Of a stretch of 64,000 nucleotides of DNA, positions 52,273 through 62,000 are shown in pieces. Position numbers and translations under genes: made by a program. Position 1 is the first letter of the stretch. The number at the start of each line of letters is the position of its first letter. The DNA is from Fictibacillus phosphorivorans (GTDB taxonomy: Bacteria; Bacillota; Bacilli; Bacillales; Fictibacillaceae): positions 2,926,055-2,990,054 of the forward strand of contig NZ_VDZU01000001.1 of assembly GCF_007673525.1 (NCBI RefSeq), given 5' to 3'. Under the pieces are notes generated by a model. The model was not told where the DNA came from and did no database searches. It saw only the letters and a program-made list of their open reading frames with translations.

Positions 52273-53833
52273 ATGAGAAAAATGAAGCCTTTTGTTATTC
52301 CACTTCTATTCTTCTTGGTAGTTTGTGTTGCGTTCACTTTAGAGAACTTAAAGACTGAACTGAAACTACCCAATGAAGGTTGGAGCCGTTCTCTGCCATT
52401 ACAAACAGAAAAGATTGGTGAAGTTAAGCCGGTATTTCAAGAACAAAACGGAATGCACCATGTATATGTTCCGAAAGAAAATGAAGTATTGAGTTTTCAA
52501 GTTACTGACAAATTAGAGGTAAAAGATAAACAAACTATTCCTCTTTCTATTCCAAGTCCCCAAGACTTCTGGGTTCAAGGTGATCAGTTTGTATTCGTGA
52601 GGGACAAGCAGCTGATTCATTATGACGGTGAGAAAGAAAACGTCATTGATCAATATGTTTAGAGGTATGGATTCTAATCCAAACACTGTCATCTATTTTA
52701 AAGACAACGAGATATTAACTGTAGATATGAATTTATTGAAAGCTAAGTCTTTGAAAAAGGTGCCAGATCAAATTTATTCAGTCGTTCTAAACGACAAATC
52801 GGATTCGTTTATTAGTGTTAGAAAATCTTCTAAGGAAACGACTAAACATATTAAGGTTACTTTTCACCAACCTGATCATCATTTTGGCTATCAGGAACAC
52901 GTAATCTTGGATAAAGATGAACAAATTAAAGAAAATCATTTCGGCTTTTACTTTATTGAGAATGGCAGAGATGTAACGATTTACTATACTTTGTTTACTA
53001 ATAATTCAGGTGGGAAGTCATATAAAATTTATCAAGGAACTAATCCATTGAACACAAATAAAGAGTGGGATTTTAACTTAATGACATTCATTGATAATAA
53101 TGGAGTGAAGTTAGAAAACCCTAAGTTCATTCAATATGGTGTTGATGAGAATGGTCAGGCAAAAGTAATGTTCACTACTCGTGCATTAAAGTCTAACGAA
53201 AAAGAAGCTGTTAATGTTTATGAAACGAGAGCTGATGGAGATGTTTGGAAAACTGAGCTTCGAAGTACTACAAATCATCAGTCCGTTCACCCTTACTGGA
53301 TTGGTGAAGATTCAGTTATGTGGCTTAACTTAGTGGGATATAAAGAGTACACATTTAGTGGAGCTTCCAAGCATCCTGATGTTATTAAAAAGAGCCTAAA
53401 AATAACAAAAGTAGATCTTAAGGAAGCCGTTTCTGCAACGGTATTGTCTCTTTTTCAAGGATTAATCTTTGCGATGAGTTCAGTATATTGGATCACACCT
53501 GCCGTTCTTTTTGCATTAGTCATCTACATAGTAAAAATTAAATTGATGGAAGATGAAGATAAGCGCATTTTGTACACGATCTTAGCCCTGTTTCTCGGTG
53601 TCCAATTTATATTTATTCAGAAGTTGTTTAATACTCACTATTACATGTATGCTCCCGATTACTTAGCTTTTTCAGGGAGTTCATTTGTTCTCCCTATCGC
53701 GCTCGCTCTTGCAAGTGGTGCAGCCGTTTGGTATGGAAGAAGGCAAGACTGGAGTAAACTTACGGCTATTAGTTATTTTGCTGTATTAAACACTTTCTTT
53801 TTATCGCTTGTTGTTGGGCCTTATATGTTTTAA
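52273..53833 (+). pseudogene. Membrane protein with extracytoplasmic beta domain, frameshifted
   Basis: Two overlapping frames look like one gene. The first (52273-52662) has an N-terminal membrane anchor (FVIPLLFFLVVCVAFTLENL) and stops at TAG after IDQYV. The second continues RGMDSNPNTVIYFKDNEILT to 53833, with beta-propeller-like segments and a C-terminal block of about four helices. Deleting one T in GTTTAG (52657-52660) gives one continuous protein of about 519 residues with no overlap. So this is a single-base insertion or assembly error. The family is not recognised; layout suggests an anchored sensor-like protein. Confidence 0.75.
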
Positions 53834-53951
53834 AGGATGGAGAGAAAATACAAGAAAAATAAGGAAATAAAACCATTTATTGATTATAATAAATATAGCT
53901 TTTGGCATATTTTTATTTATCTATATAAAAGAGAATGAAGGAGGTTTACAT

Positions 53952-54206
53952 ATGCAACGTCATAGAAGAAGAAACACACCCGCTTTTACGGTTTTAGCTT
54001 ATTTCACGTTCATCGCCGGAGTGTCCATGTTTTGTATCGGACTCTATAATGCAGACAATCTGCAACTGAACGAAAAAGGCTATTATATTGCCGTGATGAT
54101 TCTTGTGGCTGTAGGTGCGATTCTTACTCAAAAAGTTACTCGAGATAATGCAGAGGATGACGAGCTAATCGCTGAGCAAGAGCGCAAGTACACGAAAGCC
54201 GAATAG
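53952..54206 (+). CDS. YiaA/YiaB family two-helix membrane protein
   Basis: An 84-residue protein with two membrane helices (about 12-32 and 42-62) in the YiaAB pattern (FTVLAYFTFIAGVSMFCIGL, then YYIAVMILVAVGAILTQKVTRD) and a charged tail. GGAGG lies 7 bases before the ATG at 53952; the frame opens 72 bases earlier. Function unknown. Confidence 0.82.
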   Translation: MQRHRRRNTPAFTVLAYFTFIAGVSMFCIGLYNADNLQLNEKGYYIAVMILVAVGAILTQKVTRDNAEDDELIAEQERKYTKAE

Positions 54207-54215
54207 AAGCACAAA

Positions 54216-54247
54216 AAAGGAAGGCACATTTTTAAATGCCTTCCTTT
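54216..54247. terminator. Bidirectional terminator
   Basis: AAAGGAAGGCA / TGCCTTCCTTT arms with a 10-base loop between convergent genes. Confidence 0.85.
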
Positions 54248-54252
54248 CGTGA

Positions 54253-54546
54253 TTATTTAACTTGTTCACCTGCGTACACTTTTACATCAGTTGGAGCAGC
54301 CATAAAACTCGCCGCTTTTTTACCGAATGCCACAAAGTGCTCACTTGTGTTATGGTTTTGAACCGCTTCTTGGTTCTCCCAAACTTCTACCATCATATAC
54401 GTTGCTTCTTTTTCTGTATCTTTCTTTAGATCGTATTGAATGTTACCACTTTCAGCACGTGAAGCTTCTACTAATGTTTTTACCTCTGCTAAAAATGCTT
54501 CTTCTTTATTTTTTTGTACCGTTAAACCTGCGTGAATAATAATCAT
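54253..54546 (-). CDS. Antibiotic biosynthesis monooxygenase (ABM) domain protein
   Basis: A 97-residue ferredoxin-fold protein: IIIHAGLTVQKNKEEAFLAE at the start, ESGNIQYDLKKDTEKEATYM in the middle and EVWENQEAVQNHNTSEHFVAF near the end. These small dimeric enzymes oxidise quinols or related aromatics without cofactor. Third gene of a MarR - nitroreductase - ABM operon, 19 bp after the nitroreductase, consistent with quinone or electrophile detoxification. Confidence 0.87.
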   Translation of the reverse strand: MIIIHAGLTVQKNKEEAFLAEVKTLVEASRAESGNIQYDLKKDTEKEATYMMVEVWENQEAVQNHNTSEHFVAFGKKAASFMAAPTDVKVYAGEQVK

Positions 54547-54565
54547 CTTTTTCTATTCCCCTTCC

Positions 54566-55201
54566 TTATCTCCACTCTGTTGTTTCTTCTACTGATAGAC
54601 GAACAGATTGATATCCTGCATCTGCTGCTTTACCGATTGAAAGCAACATAACAGGGAAATAACGCTCTTTATCAAGACCAAACGCTTCAGCAATCTCAGC
54701 TTTTTCATATCCACCAATCGGATTCGTGTCATATCCGTGTGCACGAGCAACGAGCATTAATTGCATAGAAACTAGTCCTGCATCGATTAAGTTCATATCT
54801 TTGAATTGCTCTGGTGTCATTTGTTCTAAAAGTCCGCGGATTGCTGGTACTTGCTGATTTCTTACATCAGCTGGCATATGCCCTTCGTCTACGGCTTTGT
54901 CATAGATTTTTTCAAGGTAATCTAAGCTGTTGTTGTCTGCGAATACAGCAATTACAGCAGATGATGTTTCTACTTGACGTTGGTTAAACTTAGCTAGAGG
55001 CGCTAACGTTTCTTTGCCTTCTGGTGTATCGATCACGACAAAACGCCATGGTTGTAAATTAACAGATGATGGAGCAAGTGAAGCTTCTGTTAGGATTTCT
55101 TTCATCTCATCTCTAGAAATTTTTACTGATGGATCGTAGTTACGAATGGAACGGCGTCCTGTGATAATTTCGTTGAAGTCATTTATTTTTGTTTGTTGCA
55201 T
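54566..55201 (-). CDS. Nitroreductase family protein, YodC/YdgI-like
   Basis: A 211-residue flavoenzyme with FMN-binding RRSIRNYDP (about 16-24), SLAPSSVNLQPWRFVVI (about 41-57) and the C-terminal GGYEKAEIAEAFGLDKERYFPVMLLSIGKA. It reduces nitroaromatics or quinones with NAD(P)H. It lies between a MarR regulator and an ABM protein; in Bacillus subtilis comparable nitroreductases are induced by quinones through MarR-type regulators. Confidence 0.88.
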   Translation of the reverse strand: MQQTKINDFNEIITGRRSIRNYDPSVKISRDEMKEILTEASLAPSSVNLQPWRFVVIDTPEGKETLAPLAKFNQRQVETSSAVIAVFADNNSLDYLEKIYDKAVDEGHMPADVRNQQVPAIRGLLEQMTPEQFKDMNLIDAGLVSMQLMLVARAHGYDTNPIGGYEKAEIAEAFGLDKERYFPVMLLSIGKAADAGYQSVRLSVEETTEWR

Positions 55202-55249
55202 TGTGCATTCTCCTTTGTGTTTAAAATTCTTAGTTGTTTAAGTTAGTGA

Positions 55250-55681
55250 CTACTCAAAAATTTCAATGTTGCGCTGAATACGAGTTAACATCTTCAGCAA
55301 CGTTTTTCTTTCTTCTTCAGAAAAATCATGCAATACACCAGAAATAAAACGTTCTTTCTCTTCCCGGTAATGAATGATTTTCAAACGACCTTCCTCTGAT
55401 AGAGAAACATACGTAAATCGTTGATCTTTAGGGTCTTTTCTTCTAATAACCATTCCCTTATCTTCAAGCTGCTTAAGGTGCCTTGTAACCGCAGCATGGT
55501 CAATGTTCACTTTCTTTTGAAGAGCTCTTTGGCTAATTTTTTCTACTTCATACAATTCATGCAAAAGTTCCAATCGCGTTTGACTAATGCCGGTACAGCT
55601 TTCAAACTTCGGTGCTGTCCTGCGATGGATCTCGTACAATCGGTTGATGATTTTCTCGTCTTCTATATTTGAGTTGGACAA
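55250..55681 (-). CDS. MarR family regulator of the nitroreductase operon
   Basis: A 143-residue winged-helix regulator: ISQRALQKKVNIDHAAVTRHLKQLEDKG covers the DNA-binding helices (about 50-77), followed by the wing RRKDPKDQRFTYVSLSEEG. TTG at 55681 has 9-base spacing from GGAGG; an ATG at 55687 is only 3 bases away from it. There is one Cys (SCTGIS, about residue 27) that could sense oxidants, as in thiol-based MarR proteins. First gene of the operon and probably autorepressing through the two palindromes over its promoter. Confidence 0.85.
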   Translation of the reverse strand: MSNSNIEDEKIINRLYEIHRRTAPKFESCTGISQTRLELLHELYEVEKISQRALQKKVNIDHAAVTRHLKQLEDKGMVIRRKDPKDQRFTYVSLSEEGRLKIIHYREEKERFISGVLHDFSEEERKTLLKMLTRIQRNIEIFE

Positions 55682-55704
55682 TAACATCCCCCTCCTTTTA
55701 TTAA

Positions 55705-55762
55705 TTGATAGCTCAATCATTGATACGTCAACTAATTTAAAACACTTCATTCTTTATGTCAA
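55705..55762 (-). promoter_or_regulatory. Promoter and twin palindromic operator of the MarR operon
   Basis: Minus-strand TTGACA (55757-55762), 17-base spacer, TAAATT (55734-55739). Two similar 12-bp motifs, TTGATAGCTCAA (55705-55716) and TTGATACGTCAA (55720-55731), each TTGA-N4-TCAA, lie over the start of transcription and just beyond, well placed for repression. Confidence 0.65.
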
Positions 55763-55782
55763 CCGTTTAACCTTTTCTATGT

Positions 55783-55818
55783 AAAAACAAAGAGGCTATC
55801 TGCGATGAACAGATAGCC
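55783..55818 (-). terminator. Terminator of the SASP gene
   Basis: GGCTATCTG / CAGATAGCC with a 7-base loop; on the minus strand followed by TCTTTGTTTTT. Confidence 0.82.
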
Positions 55819-55838
55819 AAGCCATGATATTTAATTAA

Positions 55839-56021
55839 TTAGCGCTTTCCGCCAAGAGCTTGAGCTACTAGACGTTTTGTAATTTCTCCACCTACAGATC
55901 CGTTAGCACGAGAAGTGCTGTCTGGTCCAAGGTTTACACCGAACTCAGAAGCGATTTCATACTTCATTTGGTCGATAGCTTGTTGTGCACCAGGTACTAC
56001 TAATTGGTTTGTGTTAGCCAT
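55839..56021 (-). CDS. Alpha/beta-type small acid-soluble spore protein
   Basis: A 60-residue protein with the SASP signature: [20 protein letters not shown] (Gpr protease cleavage region EIASEF) and [19 protein letters not shown]. Such proteins coat spore DNA, protect it from UV and heat, and are degraded by Gpr on germination. The start at 56021 follows AGGAGGTG; the frame is open 138 bases further up. A sigma-G-type promoter precedes it. Confidence 0.95.
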   Translation of the reverse strand: MANTNQLVVPGAQQAIDQMKYEIASEFGVNLGPDSTSRANGSVGGEITKRLVAQALGGKR

Positions 56022-56051
56022 GTTGTTTTCACCTCCTAGTTGAATTAAGAT

Positions 56052-56080
56052 TATAATTCCACCAGGATTTTTTCTTATAC
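56052..56080 (-). promoter_or_regulatory. Sigma-G-like promoter of the SASP gene
   Basis: Minus-strand GTATA (56076-56080), 17-base spacer, AATTATA (56052-56058), one base away from the CATNHTA consensus. Forespore expression is what SASP genes require. Confidence 0.6.
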
Positions 56081-56277
56081 ACGAGGCGAAAAGGTAGTAT
56101 TTGTTAATAAAAAAATAGGACGACTCTGTAAAATCGTCCTTGTGTGAAACAAGTGGCAAACCTATATTTTGTATGCTTTTAGAATTCCCGTTAAATGAGT
56201 AATTATTCCATTTTTCTTTAAAAATTTAACAGGTATTAATTTTTATAAAAGATTGAAGTACTCTTCTTTTAAAATAC

Positions 56278-56400
56278 TCATTCGCAACCGGTCAACATAA
56301 ATGCCTTTTCTACCATTTCATCTAGACACCACAGATAACGGTCTTCTGCATCTTCTATAGTAAGATCTCTAAGCTCAACTTTTGGTAATTGTTTTTGCAT
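56278..56400 (-). pseudogene. Truncated GNAT acetyltransferase remnant
   Basis: ATG with GGGGAT upstream opens a 40-codon frame: LPKVELRDLTIEDAEDRYLW is the typical first strand and helix of RimJ/RimL-like acetyltransferases, then after LDEMVEKAF it drifts and stops. The acetyl-CoA-binding part is missing from the following DNA, so this is the front end of a broken gene. It lies 11 bp after another GNAT gene. Confidence 0.55.
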
Positions 56401-56411
56401 GATAATCCCCT

Positions 56412-56819
56412 TTATGTTCTACGTTCCTTTTTCTTTTGAAAAGATTGAATCGATTTTGTAAAACCTGCCTTTTCAAAGAATGCTTCTTTTCCTGGCTGTG
56501 CCCCTATAAAAAGTGAGGTTGGACTAGCCTCCCAAGCAAGATCAATTAGTTGTTTTCCAATGGCTTTACCTTGGTAGTCAGGGTGGACAAGAATTTCAGT
56601 GATTGTGCCAAAGAAATAGCCATCTGTTAATAAACGTGCGCATCCAACCAACTTTTCATTGCCCCATGCGGTGATGTTTATTGTTTTTTGAAGTGCTTCT
56701 TTTGAATATTGTTCGTTGTACACACCTGGCCAGACGGCATTTACTAATGATAAAAATTTGGTGACACACAATTTATGATCATCTACTACATATGTAATTT
56801 GTTTCTCTTCATCATGCAT
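56412..56819 (-). CDS. GNAT family N-acetyltransferase
   Basis: A 135-residue acetyltransferase: ITEILVHPDYQGKAIGKQLI (about 73-92) with the QGKAIG acetyl-CoA loop (Gly replaced by Ala in the middle), and GAQPGKEAFFEKAGFTKS. GGAG 8 bases before the ATG. It follows the alpha/beta hydrolase gene by 17 bp and may be cotranscribed. Substrate unknown. Confidence 0.85.
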   Translation of the reverse strand: MHDEEKQITYVVDDHKLCVTKFLSLVNAVWPGVYNEQYSKEALQKTINITAWGNEKLVGCARLLTDGYFFGTITEILVHPDYQGKAIGKQLIDLAWEASPTSLFIGAQPGKEAFFEKAGFTKSIQSFQKKKERRT

Positions 56820-56836
56820 TCACGTGACTCCTCAAA

Positions 56837-57742
56837 TTAATTTCCACCCTGCCGATCTCCATTCTTTAAGAAATTCAAAGCCTTCTTTACAAACAACTCC
56901 CCCTCTTCCAAGTCAGGAAAGTGAGCACTCTTTTGAAAAAGCTCCAACCTGCTGTTGGGAAGTTTTTGCTTCATGATGTTGGATATACTTAGTCCCGTAT
57001 TTCGATCGTGAACCCCTGTAAGTATCAAGGTATCATTAGTAATTTTGGTCAACCGATCTCGAAGTGGTGATACAGGTGGAATCTTTTCTAGCGCCTTCAT
57101 CATTAGACCTGTATTAATTAACCCACTTTCTTGCCATAGCTTTCTATTTCGTTTAGCAATGAGCTTGTCTTCAAACAAAAAACTGTCCACAGTATCGGAA
57201 TCCACGAGACTCCAAACCTTATTCCATTTCTCTTTAAGTGATTTATTGTTTAACATTTCGTGTTCTATTTTTTCTATTAATTCTTTGTCTGCGACAGTTT
57301 TGAACCCCTTTATCTGTGTTTCATAAACAGTGTCAGAAAAGATTAAACTTGGCGCAGAAAGAATTATTTTATTGATAATATCCGGATAGGTATAGGCAAT
57401 TTCTAAGGCTAATTCTCCTCCAAATGAATATCCCAATACATCAACTTTCTCCACACCAATTTGATTCATTAACTTGATATAATCGTCAACCAAAGTTTCA
57501 ATGGAATAATCATTGTCATTTTGTGGCTTTGAACTTCTCCCACAACCTCTTTGTTCGTAGTAAATTACCGTTCTTTCTTCTGCCAGTTTCGGTCCCACTG
57601 TTCGTTCAAAAACATAATGATTTCCGCCAGGTCCCCCATGAATGATAACTAAAGGTACCGTTCTATTTTGACTTCCTTCAATCTTCACCCAATGGCTTAT
57701 TCCATTAACGAGTAACTGATATTCATCGTCTTTATATTTCAC
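56837..57742 (-). CDS. Alpha/beta hydrolase, proline iminopeptidase-like
   Basis: A 301-residue hydrolase: oxyanion loop VIIHGGPGGNHYVFE (about 29-43), YYEQRGCGRSSKPQ (about 58-71), nucleophile elbow GYSFGG (about 102-107), acid Asp in LTGVHDRNTGL and His in SAHFPDLEEGE. The HGGPGG and EQRGCGRS motifs are those of S33 proline iminopeptidases, which release N-terminal proline. The GTG at 57742 has better spacing from GGGGG than the one at 57751. It follows the beta-clamp gene by 15 bp. Confidence 0.87.
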   Translation of the reverse strand: MKYKDDEYQLLVNGISHWVKIEGSQNRTVPLVIIHGGPGGNHYVFERTVGPKLAEERTVIYYEQRGCGRSSKPQNDNDYSIETLVDDYIKLMNQIGVEKVDVLGYSFGGELALEIAYTYPDIINKIILSAPSLIFSDTVYETQIKGFKTVADKELIEKIEHEMLNNKSLKEKWNKVWSLVDSDTVDSFLFEDKLIAKRNRKLWQESGLINTGLMMKALEKIPPVSPLRDRLTKITNDTLILTGVHDRNTGLSISNIMKQKLPNSRLELFQKSAHFPDLEEGELFVKKALNFLKNGDRQGGN

Positions 57743-57757
57743 AAAAGCCACCCCCTA

Positions 57758-58885
57758 TTAAGACCTAACAGGTGAGATTAGATGGAGATAAGATGATTTT
57801 TCATGGATTGATTCAATAACTATAGGTCTCATCGTACCGTTAAATTTTATTTTGATTTCTTCGTCTTTTATTGTCTTTAAGGCGTCCATAAGAAAATAAC
57901 CATCGATTGATATTTTAAGTTCTGCTTCCCCATCCAAGTCTTTAATTTCTTGTAACTCCTGAATGGTTCCCATTTCAGATGAACCTGATGAAATACAAAG
58001 TTTATGCTCTTGAATACTTAACGTGATATTGTTGTTTTTCCATTCACCTGCAAACAAGCACGCTCGATCTACGCCTTTAACGAGAGATTCTTTATTCAGA
58101 AACAATGTTGTTTTTTGCTCGGTTGGGATTAGTTTAGATGTATTTGGATAGTTTCCAGAAATTAATCTCGAGTAAAGTGAAACCTGATCTGTTTTAAACA
58201 GAATATACCCATCTGCTGAGTGAATTTCTACTGTTCCTGAATAATCACTAATTTGTTTAACAAGTTCGCTTACGCTAGAACTTGGAACGATAAATGAAGC
58301 ATCTCCCAATGTGTAAACATCTTTCACTTTAGAAGCTAAACGCTGTGAATCTGTTGCAACTGCCGTAAACTTGTAGCCTGAAAGAGAGAAATAAATACCT
58401 GTCAGTACTGGTCTAGTTTCATTTTTGGCTGTAGCAAATACTGTCTGTTTAATTGCCTCTATTAGATCTTCAGCATCGATATGTATGGTGTTACTTTGAT
58501 TGATCATGGGCAAAGTCGGATATTCTTCAGCACGAAAGCCATTAAACTGTGTGAATATATCCCCTGATTTAACTTTAATCGTTTGATGATTGTTTACTTC
58601 TACTTGTATGGGTTCAGGGAGCTTTCGAATTAACTCTATAAAGGATCTTGCTGAAACAACGGCGCTTCCGGTTTGATCTATGTTAATTTCATTATTATTC
58701 GTTTCAGAAATAGGAATGAATCTCTCTATAATAATATCTGCGTTTGTTCCTATTAGCCTAATTCCATCTTCCTCAGCTATAACTTTTATTCCTGAAAGAA
58801 TAGGAATGAGTGATTTAGGGGTCACTGCTTTTCCAACATCAGAAAGAGCTTTACTAAAAACATGTTGATTGATAGTGAACTTCAT
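57758..58885 (-). CDS. dnaN: Second DNA polymerase III beta sliding clamp
   Basis: A 375-residue protein collinear with DnaN over its whole length (three clamp domains): MKFTINQHVFSKALSDVGKA, IPILSGIKVIAEEDGIRLIG, ETRPVLTGIYFSLSG, ATDSQRLA and the C-terminal MRPIVI ... SPVR, including the NYPNTSKLIP loop typical of Gram-positive clamps. The housekeeping dnaN normally lies next to dnaA at oriC; here the neighbours are a hydrolase and a giant repeat protein, so this is most likely an accessory paralogue. Start at 58885 chosen for the family's MKFTI; an ATG 9 bases upstream is closer to AGAGG. Confidence 0.88.
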   Translation of the reverse strand: MKFTINQHVFSKALSDVGKAVTPKSLIPILSGIKVIAEEDGIRLIGTNADIIIERFIPISETNNNEINIDQTGSAVVSARSFIELIRKLPEPIQVEVNNHQTIKVKSGDIFTQFNGFRAEEYPTLPMINQSNTIHIDAEDLIEAIKQTVFATAKNETRPVLTGIYFSLSGYKFTAVATDSQRLASKVKDVYTLGDASFIVPSSSVSELVKQISDYSGTVEIHSADGYILFKTDQVSLYSRLISGNYPNTSKLIPTEQKTTLFLNKESLVKGVDRACLFAGEWKNNNITLSIQEHKLCISSGSSEMGTIQELQEIKDLDGEAELKISIDGYFLMDALKTIKDEEIKIKFNGTMRPIVIESIHEKSSYLHLISPVRS

Positions 58886-59082
58886 TTGCTGCATCCATCC
58901 TCTTTTTACAATCATTAATTTCAATAATTTTCCGACTATTATTTTAACACATTTTTACAAAGGATTAGATACTATGGGATATCGAAAGTGTTTGATTTGT
59001 ACAACCTAAATGGCTTAGCCAACGTTCTAAATGAGGTTGAAGCACTATATCTTTACTAATAACACCAGGGGGAGGGATTAGC

Positions 59083-62000
59083 GTGAAGAAGAGGAACAAG
59101 CGTTACATCGTAAAAAGGCTCTCCCCTCCTAAATCTTTGATTGGCAACCAACCGCCTTCCATTCCGAATTATAAAAAGATTGATGCAAAAAAGGATCCCA
59201 AGCACCTTCAACCTCCTTCTATTCTAAGTAGCAATAACTTAATGAAACGACCTGTTGATCACCATCGAGTACGGTGCAGCCTATTTTGCGATCACGACTG
59301 TCATAAATGCAAACCAAATAAAAGCCTAACGTATGTATTAGGTGGAAATCTAAATTCCGTTGAAAGTGTGCTTGGCGCTACTATAACTGGTGGGACCATC
59401 AACGCCATTCTTGGGACCGTTACCGCTGAGATTCCTTCTGTAACCATTACTGGAGGAACGATTAATACTGTGCAAAACCTTCTCGGGGCTACAATTTCGG
59501 CTGGGACAATTAATACGATTGAAAGCGTGCTTGGAGCTACCATTACTGGCGGGACCATCAACGCCATTCTTGGGACCGTTACAGCTGAGATTCCTTCTTT
59601 AACCATTACTGGAGGAACGATTGATACTGTTCAAAGTTTGCTTGGGGCTACGGTTACTGCTGGAACCATTAATTCCGTTGAAAGCGTCCTCGGAGCTACC
59701 ATTACTGGCGGAACGATCAACGCCATTCTTGGGACTGTTACCGCTGAAATTTCTTCTGCAACAATTACGGGAGGTACGATTAATACTGTTCAAAGTCTTC
59801 TAGGCGCTACGATTTCGGCTGGGACAATTAATGCAGTTGAGAGTATCCTTAGTGCTACGGTTACATCTGGAACAATTAATACGGTTGAAAGCGTGCTTGG
59901 AGCTACCATAACCGGCGGGACGATCAACGCCATTCTTGGAACCGTTACCGCTGAGATTCCATCTGTCACGATTATTGGCGGAACGATTAATACTGTTCAG
60001 AGTTTACTTGGAGCTACGATTACGGCTGGAACAATTAATACCGTGGAAAGCGTCCTCGGAGCTACCATTACTGGCGGGACCATTAATACGGTTGAAAGCA
60101 TCCTCGGAGCTACAATTAGTGGAGGGACGATTAACGCCATTCTTGGGACTGTTACTGTTGAGATTCCTTCTGTAACGATAACTGGTGGAACGATTAATAC
60201 TGTTCAGAGTTTAATTGGAGCTACGATTACAGCAGGTACACTTAATACGATAGAGAGTGTCCTTGGGGCTACGATTACCGGGGGCACAATTAATGCCATT
60301 CTTGGGACTGTTACTACAGAAATTGCTTCAGTGACGATCTCAGGTGGAACGATAAATACTGTTCAAAGCCTTCTCGGGGCTACGATTACGGCTGGGACGC
60401 TTAACACGCTAGAGAGTGTTCTTGGAGCTACAATTACTGGTGGTACCCTTAATGCCATACTTGGGACTGTCACTGCTGAAATTGCTTCTGTAACCGTAAC
60501 AGGTGGAACTATAAATGTTGTAGAGAATGTGCTCGGAGCTACCATTTTAGGAGGAACATTAAACGCTATTTTAGGTACTGTTACGGCTGAAATTCCTTCT
60601 GTGACCGTAACGGGCGGCACTATAAATGTTGTAGAGAATGTCCTTGGCGCTACTATTTTAGGTGGAACGTTAAACGCTATTTTAGGGACTGTTACGGCTG
60701 AAATTCCTTCTGTGACCGTAACCGGCGGCACTATAAATGTTGTAGAGAATGTCCTTGGCGCTACTATTTTAGGTGGAACGTTAAACGCTATTTTAGGTAC
60801 TGTTACGGCTGAAATTCCTTCTGTGACCGTAACGGGCGGGACAATCAATATTGTTGAGAATGTGTTGGGAGCTACCATCACTGGAGGAACTATAACCACG
60901 GTTGAGAATGTTCTCGCTGCCACTCTTGTCGGCGGAACAATCAACTCTATTACTGGTACTGTCACAGCTGATGTCACTGGAAATGTCACTCTTTCGGGCG
61001 GTACAGTAAACAACCTTTTAAATGGAACCATCACCAGCGTTTTAGGCGCAACAATCACGGCCGGAACGATAAACACGGTCGAGAATGTCTTGGCAGCTAC
61101 TATTGTCGGGGGTACGATTAATTCAATTACTGGTACTATCACAGCTGATGTTACAGGGAATGTCACTTTGCTCGGCGGGACAGTTAACAATCTTTTAAAC
61201 GGAACGATCACTAGCGTTTTAGGTGCGACCATTACTGCTGGGACGATAAACACGGTCGAGAATGTTTCGGCAGCTACTATTGTCGGGGGTACAATTAATT
61301 CAATTACTGGTACTATCACAGCTGATGTTACGGGGAATGTTACTCTGCTCGGAGGAACTCTTAATAATATTCTGAACGGAACGATTACCAGTGTTTTAGG
61401 GGCTACGATCACGGCTGGTACAATAAACACGGTTGAAAATGTATTAGCCGCCACGATTGTCGGGGGTACCATCAATTCCATCACAGGAACTGTCACAGCT
61501 GATGTAACCGGGAATGTCACACTGCTTGGTGGCACTCTTAATAATATTTTGAACGGAACGATTACCAGTGTTTTAGGCGCTACGATTACAGCTGGGACGA
61601 TAAATACTGTTGAAAATGTTTTGGGCGCTACGATTGTCGGAGGAACCATTAACTCCATTACCGGGACTGTCACAGCTGATGTTACAGGCAACGTCACTTT
61701 GCTTGGTGGGACAGTTAACAACCTTTTAAATGGAACCATCACTAGCGTTTTAGGCGCAACGATAACGGCGGGTACGATAAATACTGTTGAAAATGTTTTG
61801 GCCGCCACGATTGTCGGCGGCACCATCAACGCCATTACAGGGACTGTCACAGCTGATGTAACGGGGAATGTCACTCTGCTTGGTGGGACAGTTAACAACC
61901 TTTTAAACGGCACCATTACAAGTGTTTTAGGTGCGACAATCACAGCTGGTACGATAAACACGGTAGAAAATGTGCTGGCTGCCACCATCGTCGGAGGCAC

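Noticed and set aside
59301..60175. Shorter open frames on both strands within repeat region A
   Set aside because: They are other-frame readings of the same repeats, without ribosome binding sites.
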